DNA of 64,000 bases from Paraplanobispora takensis (lineage in GTDB: Bacteria; Actinomycetota; Actinomycetes; Streptosporangiales; Streptosporangiaceae). The position numbers and the translations under genes were made by a program. The stretch spans positions 124,001 through 188,000 of the forward strand of contig NZ_BOOK01000016.1 of the NCBI RefSeq assembly GCF_016863195.1. The letters run 5' to 3'. Under the pieces are notes generated by a model. It saw only the letters and a list, made by a program, of their open reading frames with translations, was not told the DNA's origin and did not search any database. Every line of letters begins with the position of its first letter. Positions within the stretch are counted from its first letter, which is position 1. This document shows, in pieces, positions 1-9,466 of this stretch.

Positions 1-167
1 GTCCCGGCCCGCACTTCTGCCTGGGCGCCCACCTGGCCCGACGGGAGATCACGGTGATGTTCCGCGAGCTGTTCACCCGGCTGCCGCAGATCCGCTCCGC
101 CGGCGAGCCCGACCGCCTGCGCTCCAGCTTCATCAACGGGATCAAGCATCTGGCGTGCGAGTTCTAG
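1..167 (+). CDS. Cytochrome P450, C-terminal fragment (cut by window edge)
   Basis: The reading frame is open from base 3 to a TAG at 165-167. It encodes the heme-ligand region, with GPGPHFCLGAHLARRE (the Cys is the axial thiolate), and a short tail ending in GIKHLACEF. Everything before the Cys loop lies outside the window. The family is certain from this motif, but the substrate cannot be judged from the fragment. Roughly the first 70 bases are almost identical to bases 1324-1392 of the next gene, while the DNA between the heme loop and the C-terminal SSFINGIKH segment has diverged. This is a tandem paralogue pair on the same strand, separated by only 44 nt that hold a large inverted repeat. 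Confidence 0.9.
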   Translation, partial: PGPHFCLGAHLARREITVMFRELFTRLPQIRSAGEPDRLRSSFINGIKHLACEF

Positions 168-176
168 GTGACGCAT

Positions 177-212
177 TGACGTAAGTCTTTGCTTGCGCAA
201 AGACTTACGTCA
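177..212. repeat. Perfect 36-bp inverted repeat ending on the P450 start codon
   Basis: Two 16-bp arms (TGACGTAAGTCTTTGC and its exact complement) flank a 4-nt loop, TTGC. The last base of the right arm is the A of the ATG at 212. No Shine-Dalgarno sequence lies in front of that ATG. A symmetric operator for a TetR-type regulator and an RNA hairpin that hides the start codon are both possible. There is no T-run, so a terminator for the upstream P450 is less likely. Confidence 0.9.
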
Positions 213-1486
213 TGAGCGTGACGCCAGCCGAGCGGAGGCCGATCCTCTCCGCCGACGACTTCGACCTGTCGGACTACGACTTCTGGGCCCGGCCCATGGC
301 GGAGCGGGAACGCGCCTTCCGGCTTCTGCGCGGCCTGGAGCACCCGGTCTTCTACGCGGAGCAGGAGGTCCCCTTCGCCCCCGCGGGACCCGGGTACCAC
401 GCCCTGGTCAAACACGCCGACATCCTGGAGGCCAGCCGCAACCCCGAGGTCTTCTGCTCGGGGGACGGCGGCGCCACCAACATCCCGGACATGCCGCCGG
501 AGTTCACCGAGTACTTCGGCTCGATGATCAACATGGACGACCCCCGGCACGCGCGCCTGCGCCGGATCGTGTCGCGGGCCTTCACCCCCAAGATGATCAA
601 GCAATTCGAGGCCGACGTCGACGCGGCGGCCGTGCGGATCGTGGACGACCTGCTCGCCGAGGGGCCGGGCTGCGACTTCGTCACCGAGGTGGCGGCCAAG
701 CTCCCCCTGAAGATCATCTGCGACATGATGGGCATCCCGGAGAAGGACTACGGCTTCGTCTTCGACCGGTCGAACATCATCCTGGGCGGCTTCGACCCCG
801 AGTACGGCGGAACCGACGTGGACAGCATCGCGGAGAGGCTGCTCATGGCCGGGCTGGAGCTGAACCAGCTCGTCCAGGACCTCGGCGCGCACCGCACCGA
901 GCATCCCACCGCGGATCTCACCTCCTCGCTCGTCAACGCCAACATCGACGGGGAGCGGCTCACCGCCCAGGAACTGGGCTCGTTCTTCATCCTGCTGGTG
1001 GTGGCGGGCAACGAGACCACCCGCAACGCCATCTCCTACGGCCTGCGCCTGCTGACCCAGAACCCCGACCAGCGCGCGCTCTGGCTGTCCGACATCGACG
1101 GTCACGCCCCGGGCGCGGTCGAGGAGATCGTCCGGCTGGCCTCCCCGGTGAACTACATGCGGCGCAAGGTCACCCGCGACCACGAGATGAACGGCACCCT
1201 CTACCGCAAGGGGGAGAAGGCGGTGCTCTACTACTGGTCGGCCAACCGGGACGAGGCCGTCTTCACCGATCCGCTCCGGTTCGACATCCTGCGGACCGAG
1301 GGTCCGCACGTGGGCTTCGGCGGTCCCGGCCCGCACTTCTGCCTGGGCGCCCACCTGGCCCGACGGGAGATCACGGTGATGTTCCGCGAACTGCTGCGCC
1401 GCGTCCCCGGGATCGAGGGACACCGGCCCGAGCGGCTCTACTCCAGCTTCATCAACGGCATCAAGCACATGGAGTGCGTCTTCTGA
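212..1486 (+). CDS. Cytochrome P450, CYP124-like
   Basis: This is a complete bacterial class I P450 of 424 aa, a soluble heme monooxygenase that needs a ferredoxin and reductase, neither of which is encoded nearby. Visible motifs are the I-helix AGNETTRN (residues 265-272), the EEIVR (ExxR) motif, and the heme loop FGGPGPHFCLGAH with Cys377. The stretches NMDDPRHARLRRIVSRAFTP and SPVNYMRRKVT resemble mycobacterial CYP124 (omega-hydroxylation of methyl-branched lipids), so a lipid or isoprenoid substrate is plausible but only inferred. The start is the ATG at 212, which is fused to the inverted repeat and has no ribosome binding site; a GTG at 218 is an alternative. It is the second of two tandem paralogues. 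Regulation probably acts through the repeat. Confidence 0.93.
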   Translation: MSVTPAERRPILSADDFDLSDYDFWARPMAERERAFRLLRGLEHPVFYAEQEVPFAPAGPGYHALVKHADILEASRNPEVFCSGDGGATNIPDMPPEFTEYFGSMINMDDPRHARLRRIVSRAFTPKMIKQFEADVDAAAVRIVDDLLAEGPGCDFVTEVAAKLPLKIICDMMGIPEKDYGFVFDRSNIILGGFDPEYGGTDVDSIAERLLMAGLELNQLVQDLGAHRTEHPTADLTSSLVNANIDGERLTAQELGSFFILLVVAGNETTRNAISYGLRLLTQNPDQRALWLSDIDGHAPGAVEEIVRLASPVNYMRRKVTRDHEMNGTLYRKGEKAVLYYWSANRDEAVFTDPLRFDILRTEGPHVGFGGPGPHFCLGAHLARREITVMFRELLRRVPGIEGHRPERLYSSFINGIKHMECVF

Positions 1487-1517
1487 CGCGCGGCGGACGC
1501 CGTACGGCACGGGACGC

Positions 1518-1544
1518 CGGGCGGGCGCGACCGGCGCCCGCCCG
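1518..1544. terminator. Convergent (bidirectional) terminator hairpin
   Basis: A perfect 11-bp GC stem (CGGGCGGGCGC and its complement) with a 5-nt loop lies between the convergent P450 and the membrane protein at 1554. There is no T-tract, as is usual for actinobacterial terminators. Confidence 0.6.
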
Positions 1545-1553
1545 CGCGGGTCC

Positions 1554-3257
1554 TCAGCCGCCGGTCGTCTTGATCCCCTTGAAGACGGTGTTGACGTCGG
1601 GCAGCAGCTCCTTGACGTCCCCCGGCACCGACATGTAGACGATCGAGGGCAGATCGGCCCCGGTGCTCACGGCCGCCACGACGACGGTCGTCTTCGTCTC
1701 ACCCGAGGTGATCTCGTAGGCGGCGAGCTGCGCCGGCAGCCCGCCGACCGAGAGGGTCTGCTGGGCGGTCTTGCGGGCGGTGTTGCCCTCGGGGAAGAAC
1801 TTCTTGCGGGCGGCGAGCGTCACCGCGTTGATCACCGGGGCGAGGTTCTCCGGCGAGGTGTAGCGGCTCTTCAGGCGGGGCGAGAGCGGGCCCGACATCA
1901 CCTCCGCGTACTGGGCCTTGCCGGAGGCGTCCTGGCCCGCGGGAGCGTACTGGCGGGTGCTGAAGCCGTACGTCGTGGTCAGGTTCGGGCGGGTGTCCTG
2001 CTGCCACGGCGTGCCGAGCCGGGGGAGGGTGAGCGACGCGTTGGTGTCGGTGATCGTCCCGGCGACCGGCGAGGCGTCGCCCTTGTAGCGGGGCAGGCGG
2101 CCGATCGTCCGCGGCTTGGCGGTCTTCTTGGTGGCCGAGGGCGCGGGCGTGGGGGCCGGGGCGCTCTCTTCGGCGGAGGCCAGCGGCCCGGCCAGGAACG
2201 CCCAGAGCACCACGCCGACCAGCGCGATCACCGCCGACCCGGCGAGAGCGAAGATCCAGACGGGCTTGCCCGGCTCGTCGAGCTCGTCGTCCTCGCCGAT
2301 GGCCTGGTAGTTCTCGCCGAAGACGGTGTTCCACAGCTCCTGCTGGCGCTCCGGCGGCGGGGTCTTGGGCCCGCTGATCTGACCGGCGGTGACGAACGGC
2401 CGGTTGGGGTCGGAGGGGTCGCGGCTCAGGTGGCCGCCCGGCGGGATCTGCTGCCCCTGCGGGCCGCCCGGCATGCCCTGGCCGGGGCCGTTGTGACCGG
2501 GACCGTTGTGCCCGGAACCGTTCTGACCCGGCCGGGGGTGCCCGGGGCCGCTCTGACCCGGCACGCCCTGGCCCGGCTGCGGGTCTCCCGGGCCGTGACC
2601 GGGCGGGAAGCCCTGGCCGGGCTGCAGGAGGCCCTGCTGGGCGGGGCCGTGCGGGCCGTGGTCACCGCCGGGCCGGCCGTTCCCGTTCCCGCCGCCGTTG
2701 CCGAACGGGTCGGCGGGAGCCTGGCCGGGAGGACCGAAAGTGGCGGTCTTCGCGAAGGGATCGGCAGGGAAGGATTCCGGCCTGGCGAAGGGATCGGCGG
2801 AGGCGAAGGAGTCCGGCCTGGAGAAGGGATCGGCGGACGGGAAGGACTCGGGCCTGGCGAAGGGGTCGGCCGAGGTGAAGGGGTCCGGCTTCGCGAAGGG
2901 GTCGGGGGAGGCGCCCCATCCGCCGTTGTCGCCGTTCCCCGGGGCGGTCGCGGCGGGGATCCCGACGGCCGGGGTCGCGGCGGCGGGGGACCACACACCG
3001 GAGTCCTCCTGCGCCGGGGCGCCCTGCGGGGCCGGGTCCTGCGATCCGAAGAACTGCTGCCACGAGCCGTTGCCGGGGACGGTGGCCTTCCAGGAGGTCG
3101 CGCCCGCGGCGGGCTGCTGCCGCTCGTTCGGGGGGAGGGGCTGCCGGGGGCCGGTGCCGCCGGTGCTGAACGGGTCGTTCGCCCGGGACTGCGAGGGCTC
3201 GGGTGTCTGCGCCCATGCCGGAGGCAGGTGGGGCTGGCTGGACTGCTCCGAGGCCAT
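1554..3257 (-). CDS. Pro/Gly/Gln-rich single-pass membrane protein with DPF repeats
   Basis: The predicted protein is 567 aa. The N-terminal half is low-complexity and rich in Pro, Gly, Gln and Ser, and carries at least seven DPF tripeptides in units such as ADPFARPESFP and ADPFSRPDSFA, followed by a GPGxxxPGQ-rich tract. One hydrophobic segment (VWIFALAGSAVIALVGVVLW) is followed by an Ala/Pro/Thr linker and a folded domain of about 190 aa at the C terminus, predicted to be outside the cell. No enzyme family is recognised. The start chosen is the ATG at 3257, preceded by AAGGAA. A frame-compatible GTG at 3455, seven bases behind a TACCCT box, would add 66 residues, but the last half of that extension has lower GC at third codon positions. 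The role may be in the envelope or in signalling; this is a guess. Confidence 0.75.
   Translation of the reverse strand: MASEQSSQPHLPPAWAQTPEPSQSRANDPFSTGGTGPRQPLPPNERQQPAAGATSWKATVPGNGSWQQFFGSQDPAPQGAPAQEDSGVWSPAAATPAVGIPAATAPGNGDNGGWGASPDPFAKPDPFTSADPFARPESFPSADPFSRPDSFASADPFARPESFPADPFAKTATFGPPGQAPADPFGNGGGNGNGRPGGDHGPHGPAQQGLLQPGQGFPPGHGPGDPQPGQGVPGQSGPGHPRPGQNGSGHNGPGHNGPGQGMPGGPQGQQIPPGGHLSRDPSDPNRPFVTAGQISGPKTPPPERQQELWNTVFGENYQAIGEDDELDEPGKPVWIFALAGSAVIALVGVVLWAFLAGPLASAEESAPAPTPAPSATKKTAKPRTIGRLPRYKGDASPVAGTITDTNASLTLPRLGTPWQQDTRPNLTTTYGFSTRQYAPAGQDASGKAQYAEVMSGPLSPRLKSRYTSPENLAPVINAVTLAARKKFFPEGNTARKTAQQTLSVGGLPAQLAAYEITSGETKTTVVVAAVSTGADLPSIVYMSVPGDVKELLPDVNTVFKGIKTTGG
2700..2912 (-). 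repeat. Degenerate tandem repeats encoding DPF units
   Basis: The 12-nt element GCGAAGGGATCG or a close variant recurs at irregular 18-45 nt intervals. On the minus strand each copy encodes (A/S)DPF. This is a coding repeat inside the membrane protein gene, and copy number could vary between strains. Confidence 0.7.
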
Positions 3258-3721
3258 GGGTTCCTTACCTCTCGCCGGGGTGCCCGAATTGGGGGTATTG
3301 GGCATGCTCTCATGGGAAGCAGGGACGTTCGCAGGGAAACGAGAGAACGCCTCCCCGAACTGGAGCCCGCTGGGATCGGTCGGGGGATCCTGCATCGGCA
3401 GGCCCGCCTGCGCCGCCGGATCCGGGCCCTGTCCCGGCTCTGCTGAGTGTGCCACGGTGAAAAGGGTAAACGGGATGGACGCGCGAGGTCACAACGGATC
3501 TACCATTGCGGACTCCGTACTGCTTCATGGACGTCGCACCCATTGTGGTGGTCCGCGGCGCCGGTGTCCCGCGTTCGCCCGGACGGGCAGGTGGCGGGCT
3601 CGCCGTACCCGCTCCCGCGGACAGGCGACGGGGCCGCCGTATCCGCCTTCGGCCGCCGGTCGTGAAAAGCCCTCGCCGTCCGTGAAAAACCGCCGTTCAT
3701 GAAAAGACGTGCGGACTGCGA
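3258..3721. other. Intergenic region between divergent membrane protein gene and leuS leader
   Basis: No convincing gene is seen here. The part nearest 3257 may be an N-terminal extension of the minus-strand gene (GTG at 3455 with TACCCT seven bases upstream). Around 3661-3709 the motif TGAAAA occurs three times (near 3663, 3683 and 3701), followed by C or G-rich runs. No tRNA, T-box or riboswitch core was found. Confidence 0.5.
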
Positions 3722-3733
3722 TAGTCTTTGACT
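3722..3733 (+). promoter_or_regulatory. Leaderless-type promoter for the leuS leader peptide
   Basis: TAGTCT (3722-3727) fits the actinobacterial -10 pattern TANNNT and is followed by exactly six bases before the ATG at 3734. Transcription should therefore start at or next to that ATG. No good -35 element is visible. Confidence 0.55.
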
Positions 3734-3787
3734 ATGCGTGCCGCGACCCTGCTGCTTACCGGGCCGCATCGGCCTTCCCGGCGCTGA
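3734..3787 (+). CDS. Leader peptide of the leuS attenuator (three consecutive Leu codons)
   Basis: This short frame, ATG...TGA, encodes MRAATLLLTGPHRPSRR (17 aa). The codons CTG-CTG-CTT (3749-3757) give three Leu in a row in front of the gene for leucyl-tRNA synthetase. The stop codon sits in the loop of a small hairpin (GGCGC-TGA-GCGCC, 3780-3792). Together with the following antiterminator and terminator this is the arrangement of classical ribosome-mediated attenuation: low charged tRNA-Leu would stall the ribosome and allow read-through into leuS. The peptide itself probably has no function. Its role is inferred from position, codon content and RNA structure; translation has not been shown. 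Confidence 0.7.
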   Translation: MRAATLLLTGPHRPSRR

Positions 3788-3810
3788 GCGCCCCGTCGAT
3801 GCGGCTGCCC
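3761..3810 (+). promoter_or_regulatory. Candidate antiterminator stem of the leuS leader
   Basis: GCCGCATCG (3763-3771) pairs perfectly with CGATGCGGC (3797-3805). GGG at 3761-3763 can also reach CCC at 3808-3810, the first three bases of the terminator stem, so the two structures would compete. A ribosome finishing the leader peptide at 3785 would cover the 5' arm. Confidence 0.6.
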
Positions 3811-3834
3811 TTCGCGTGAGCGGAGGGTTTTTCT
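3808..3834 (+). terminator. Intrinsic terminator in the leuS leader
   Basis: CCCTTCGC pairs with GCGGAGGG (one T-G wobble) around a GTGA tetraloop and is followed at once by TTTTTCT. A T-run this clean is rare in so GC-rich a genome. It lies 56 nt before the leuS start, so it can only act as an attenuator of leuS. Confidence 0.75.
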
Positions 3835-3889
3835 ATTGGGTCGGATGGTTCAAGATCATCTGCGCGGATGAACACCGAGGGAAGAAAAC

Positions 3890-6376
<2,487 letters not shown>

Positions 6377-6384
6377 CGCACGGG

Positions 6385-6412
6385 CCGCGGGGCGCTCCGG
6401 CGCGCCCCGCGG
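6385..6412 (+). terminator. leuS terminator
   Basis: An 11-bp GC stem (CCGCGGGGCGC and its complement) with a six-base loop begins nine bases after the leuS stop. Confidence 0.65.
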
Positions 6413-6465
6413 GAGGGGAGCCCGGTCCCGCTCCACTGTGGATCGGGAGAGCCGGGGTTCTTCAC

Positions 6466-6477
6466 TAAAGTACGTGT
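6466..6477 (+). promoter_or_regulatory. Leaderless promoter of lipoprotein gene 6478
   Basis: The -10 box TAAAGT (6466-6471) is followed by six bases and then the GTG start. The preceding TTCAC is shared with the promoter of the paralogue at 7522, and there is no Shine-Dalgarno sequence. Confidence 0.6.
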
Positions 6478-7431
6478 GTGCGACGTTTCGGGATGCTCCT
6501 GGCGCTGGCCGGGCTGGTCATGGCGGGCTGCTCGGGCGGCGACGCCGGGACCGGGTTGCGCGGGGCGATGTCCGAGGTGTCGGGTGGTGAGGCGGATCAG
6601 CCGTTCGCATACAACGACCTGGCCCACTGGCGGGAGCTCGGCGTGATGCGGGGCCGGGAGCCGGAGGCCGAGGGGCCCTGGCTGGACGCGGCCTACTTCG
6701 GGCTGGACGTGCTCGGGACCCCGGAGCTGCGTGACTCGATCGGCGTCGACCTGTCCGCGGCCGACCGGGCCGTCTCGGTCGGACACCGGCCGGCGGCCGT
6801 CCGGCTGGACGGCGCCTTCGACGCCGCGGCCGTGCGGGACAAGCTCGTCGCCTCCGGGGGGAAACCCGTGAAGGTCGGTGACCACGAGGTCATCTCCCGG
6901 GGCGGATACGCCACCACGACCGTCGAGAACGGCGGGCTGGCCGTCAGGGGCAACGACGACCCCTTCGCCGAGGTCGCCGTGAGCGACTCCGTCATCGCGA
7001 CCGGCCCCGGGCTCGCCGACGTGCTCGGCGGCCCGCTCGACCTGGAGGACCATCCCGAGTACGTCGCGGTCGCCGACTGCCTCGGCGACGTGGTCACCGC
7101 CGCCCTGCGGCGGCCCGAGACGCCCGGCGGCGTCCGGCTCTACGGGGTCGGCCTGCGCCGTCCCGGCTCGGCGGACGAGCGGCCCTCCAGCGTGATCTGC
7201 GTGCTGCCGGAGCCCACTGCGGGCGCCGACGCGCGCAGGGGGTTCGCCGGCGGGTTCACCACGCGGGGTACGACCGACCAGGGCGAGCCGATCGGCCGCC
7301 ACGCCGAGGAGATCGTCCACGACGAGGTCGAGTCGGAGGGCCTCACGGTGCTGCGCGCCGGGGTACGGCACACCGCCGGGAGTTCGGCGTCGTTCTTCCT
7401 CAAGACGTTCTCTCCCGAGAATCTCCTGTAG
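6478..7431 (+). CDS. Lipoprotein of unknown function (tandem paralogue 1)
   Basis: The 317-aa protein has a lipoprotein signal peptide: MRRFGMLLALAGLVMAGC, with lipobox VMAGC and the acylated Cys at residue 18. The mature part contains DLAHWRELGVM, AADRAVSVGH, KVGDHEV and, near the end, CLGDVVTA, YGVGLRRP and HAEEIVHDEVE. The same landmarks occur in order in the next gene, so the two are paralogues and form one family of extracytoplasmic proteins with no known function. The GTG start lies six bases behind a -10 box and has no ribosome binding site, so the message is probably leaderless. Two Cys in the C-terminal half (in VADC and VIC) may form a disulfide. No catalytic motif is seen. Confidence 0.85.
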   Translation: MRRFGMLLALAGLVMAGCSGGDAGTGLRGAMSEVSGGEADQPFAYNDLAHWRELGVMRGREPEAEGPWLDAAYFGLDVLGTPELRDSIGVDLSAADRAVSVGHRPAAVRLDGAFDAAAVRDKLVASGGKPVKVGDHEVISRGGYATTTVENGGLAVRGNDDPFAEVAVSDSVIATGPGLADVLGGPLDLEDHPEYVAVADCLGDVVTAALRRPETPGGVRLYGVGLRRPGSADERPSSVICVLPEPTAGADARRGFAGGFTTRGTTDQGEPIGRHAEEIVHDEVESEGLTVLRAGVRHTAGSSASFFLKTFSPENLL

Positions 7432-7509
7432 CCCTCCGGGGAACCACCTGCCGCCCGCTCCGGACCGTTGACAGGGCCGCCCGGGTCACGAGGCGGGACG
7501 ACCTTTCAC

Positions 7510-7521
7510 TAGGGTTCGCAC
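7510..7521 (+). promoter_or_regulatory. Leaderless promoter of lipoprotein gene 7522
   Basis: TAGGGT (7510-7515), six bases, then ATG. The same TTCACTA-N2-GT core as at 6461-6471 shows that the promoter was duplicated together with the gene. Confidence 0.6.
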
Positions 7522-8634
7522 ATGCGAGGTATAGCCCGACGTACGGGTGCGTTCCTGCTGGCGGGCGGGCTGGCCCTGACCGCCTGCTCCGGTGGCGGCG
7601 CCAGCCCGCGGCCGGGCGGATCCCCGACCGCGCCTGAGTCCGCGCAGACCCCCGGGAGCTCCGGCGCCCCCGCGTCGCAGGGCCTGCGGGCCGCGATGGC
7701 CGGGGTCTCCGGAGACGGGCCCGCCGCCCTCCACTTCGAGTACGGTGACCTGGCCCACTGGCGGGACATCGGCGTCACCACCGATCAGGGGCCGGGGCGG
7801 GACAAGACCTGGCTGTCCGTCATCGGGTACGGCCTGGGCGAACTGGTCCGGGCGGGGCGGCCGCTCACCGAGCGGACCGGCATCGCCCCCTACGCGGCCG
7901 ACCACGCCGTCTCGATCGGCGTGCCGCCGGATACGGCGGTCCGCATCGACGGCGGCGTGGACGCCGAGACGATCAAGACCAAGCTGACCGCGCTGGGCGG
8001 CGTACCCGCGAAGATCGGCGATCATGACGGCCTGTCGCTCGCCGACGACCACGCTCTCGACCCGGACGGACCGCTGATCGATCTCGGTCTGGTGAACCAG
8101 CTCAACAAGGTCGTCGTCACCGGCTCCACGGTCGCCGTGGGATCGGCCGCCGCACCCGTCTCCGCCGTGCTCGGCGGTGATCGTTCTCTCGCTGACGTCT
8201 CCGCGCACGCCGCCGTCGCCGACTGCCTCGGCGACGTCGTCACCGCGGTGCTCACCGTCCCGCAGAACTCCGGGGCGGTGGCGCTGTACGGGGTCGGGCT
8301 GCGCCGTCCGGCGTCCCCGGGCGACACGGCCGTCAACGTGATCTGCGTGGCGCCCAGGAGCGGGGCGATCCCCGCGGTGAAACAGGCGCTCACCACCAAG
8401 CTCACCACGGCGGCCCCGACCACCCAGGGCACGCTGTACGGGGATCATGCCAAGGAGATCGAACATGACGAGGTGGTGAGCGGGAATTTCACGGTCCTGC
8501 GCGCCACCCTCGCCCTCACCCCGGGCACCCCGGCCTCCTTCGTGCACCAGATGCTGCTCACCCGCGACCTGGAAGCGGTCGCCGACCCCACGGCGGTCAA
8601 CAGCCGCCTGCCGATACCCACGCCGACCTCCTAG
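7522..8634 (+). CDS. Lipoprotein of unknown function (tandem paralogue 2)
   Basis: The 370-aa protein has signal peptide MRGIARRTGAFLLAGGLALTAC with lipobox LTAC, followed by a Gly/Pro/Ser-rich linker of about 30 residues. The folded part shares DLAHWRDIGV, AADHAVSIG, KIGDHDG, VADCLGDVVTA, YGVGLRRP, NVICVAP and HAKEIEHDEV with the preceding protein. It is longer by the linker and by insertions between the shared blocks. The two genes are 90 nt apart and each has its own leaderless promoter, so they are not a simple operon. The likely location is the outer face of the membrane. The family and function are unknown. Confidence 0.87.
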   Translation: MRGIARRTGAFLLAGGLALTACSGGGASPRPGGSPTAPESAQTPGSSGAPASQGLRAAMAGVSGDGPAALHFEYGDLAHWRDIGVTTDQGPGRDKTWLSVIGYGLGELVRAGRPLTERTGIAPYAADHAVSIGVPPDTAVRIDGGVDAETIKTKLTALGGVPAKIGDHDGLSLADDHALDPDGPLIDLGLVNQLNKVVVTGSTVAVGSAAAPVSAVLGGDRSLADVSAHAAVADCLGDVVTAVLTVPQNSGAVALYGVGLRRPASPGDTAVNVICVAPRSGAIPAVKQALTTKLTTAAPTTQGTLYGDHAKEIEHDEVVSGNFTVLRATLALTPGTPASFVHQMLLTRDLEAVADPTAVNSRLPIPTPTS

Positions 8635-8670
8635 GATCTGCGCCCTGGACGGCGTCCTCTCCCGCCGCGC

Positions 8671-9414
8671 TCACCCGCGAGGGGTCAGTTTGGCCTCCAC
8701 GGCGTCCAGCACCCAGCCGAGCCCGGCGTCGAAAGCGGTGCCGGCGTCCACGTCCGCGCCGTCGTGCACGGCCCTGGCCAGCGCGGGGTAGCGGCCCGTG
8801 GCCAGCATCCCGCTCAGGTACGGCCCGGCCGCGTCCTGCCATTCGCTCTCGGACATCCCGGTGGCGCGCTCGGCCCGGCGGTCGGCGATCTCGCTTCTGA
8901 TCGCGCCGGTCACGTAGGCGTTGACGGTCTCCACGGCGCGGATCACGGTGTCGACGTCGGCCAGGCCGTCCAGGGCCGCCAGTGAGGACTCCGTCACGGC
9001 CAGCGCGTTCGGGCCCAGGCTCGGCCGGCCGCCGAGCAGGTCGGCGAGCCACTCGTGGCGCAGGGCGGTCTGCCTGGTCCGGTGCGCCCGGGTGCGAAGG
9101 GCGTCCCGCCAGTCCGTGCCCTTTCCCTCGGGTTTTCCCGCATCCTTTCCGGTGCCCTTTTCCGGGGCCTGCTCCGGCGGGAGGATCTCGGCGTGAATCG
9201 CGTCCACCATGAGATCAAATAACTCTTCTTTGGTGGATATATAGCCATAGAGCCGCATCGGCCCGGCGTCGAGTTTGGCGGCGACCTTCCGCAGGGACAC
9301 CGCTTCCAGCCCGCCCTCGTCGGCCAGCTCGATCGCGGCGGCGACGATCCGCTCCCGGCTGAGCGGCACGGGCGCGGGTCGGGTCTGCGGCTCCGGCCGC
9401 TCCCACACAGTCAT
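8671..9414 (-). CDS. TetR/AcrR-family repressor, divergent from TetX-like monooxygenase
   Basis: The protein has 247 aa. The N-terminal TetR helix-turn-helix is clear: LSRERIVAAAIELADEGG, LEAVSLRKVAAKLDAG and MRLYGYISTKEELFDLMVDA (about residues 18-77). It is followed by a Pro/Lys/Glu-rich linker and a helical ligand-binding domain like that of TetR itself (TetR_C family). The start is ATG 9414 because a TACGAT -10 box lies exactly six bases upstream. The gene faces the FAD monooxygenase at 9467, and several palindromes fill the 52 bp between them. By analogy with tetR/tetA it should repress both genes until a small molecule binds. The ligand is unknown. Confidence 0.9.
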   Translation of the reverse strand: MTVWERPEPQTRPAPVPLSRERIVAAAIELADEGGLEAVSLRKVAAKLDAGPMRLYGYISTKEELFDLMVDAIHAEILPPEQAPEKGTGKDAGKPEGKGTDWRDALRTRAHRTRQTALRHEWLADLLGGRPSLGPNALAVTESSLAALDGLADVDTVIRAVETVNAYVTGAIRSEIADRRAERATGMSESEWQDAAGPYLSGMLATGRYPALARAVHDGADVDAGTAFDAGLGWVLDAVEAKLTPRG

Positions 9415-9415
9415 G

Positions 9416-9463
9416 GATACATCGTACGGTTGTGATACGTCGTATCGACAAATACACTGTATC
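9416..9463. promoter_or_regulatory. Divergent leaderless promoters with TetR-type operators
   Basis: GATACGTCGTATC (9434-9446) is a perfect 6+1+6 palindrome, and ATACACTGTAT (9452-9462) is a perfect 5+1+5 palindrome. A related imperfect copy, GATACATCGTAC, lies at 9416-9427. The -10 boxes are TACGAT on the minus strand (9426-9421, six bases before ATG 9414) and TACACT on the plus strand (9453-9458, eight bases before ATG 9467). Repressor bound here would cover both promoters. Confidence 0.7.
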
Positions 9464-9466
9464 GAC

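Noticed and set aside
7468-7515. TTGACA as the -35 of the second lipoprotein gene
   Set aside because: The distance to TAGGGT is 36 bp, far from the usual 16-19.
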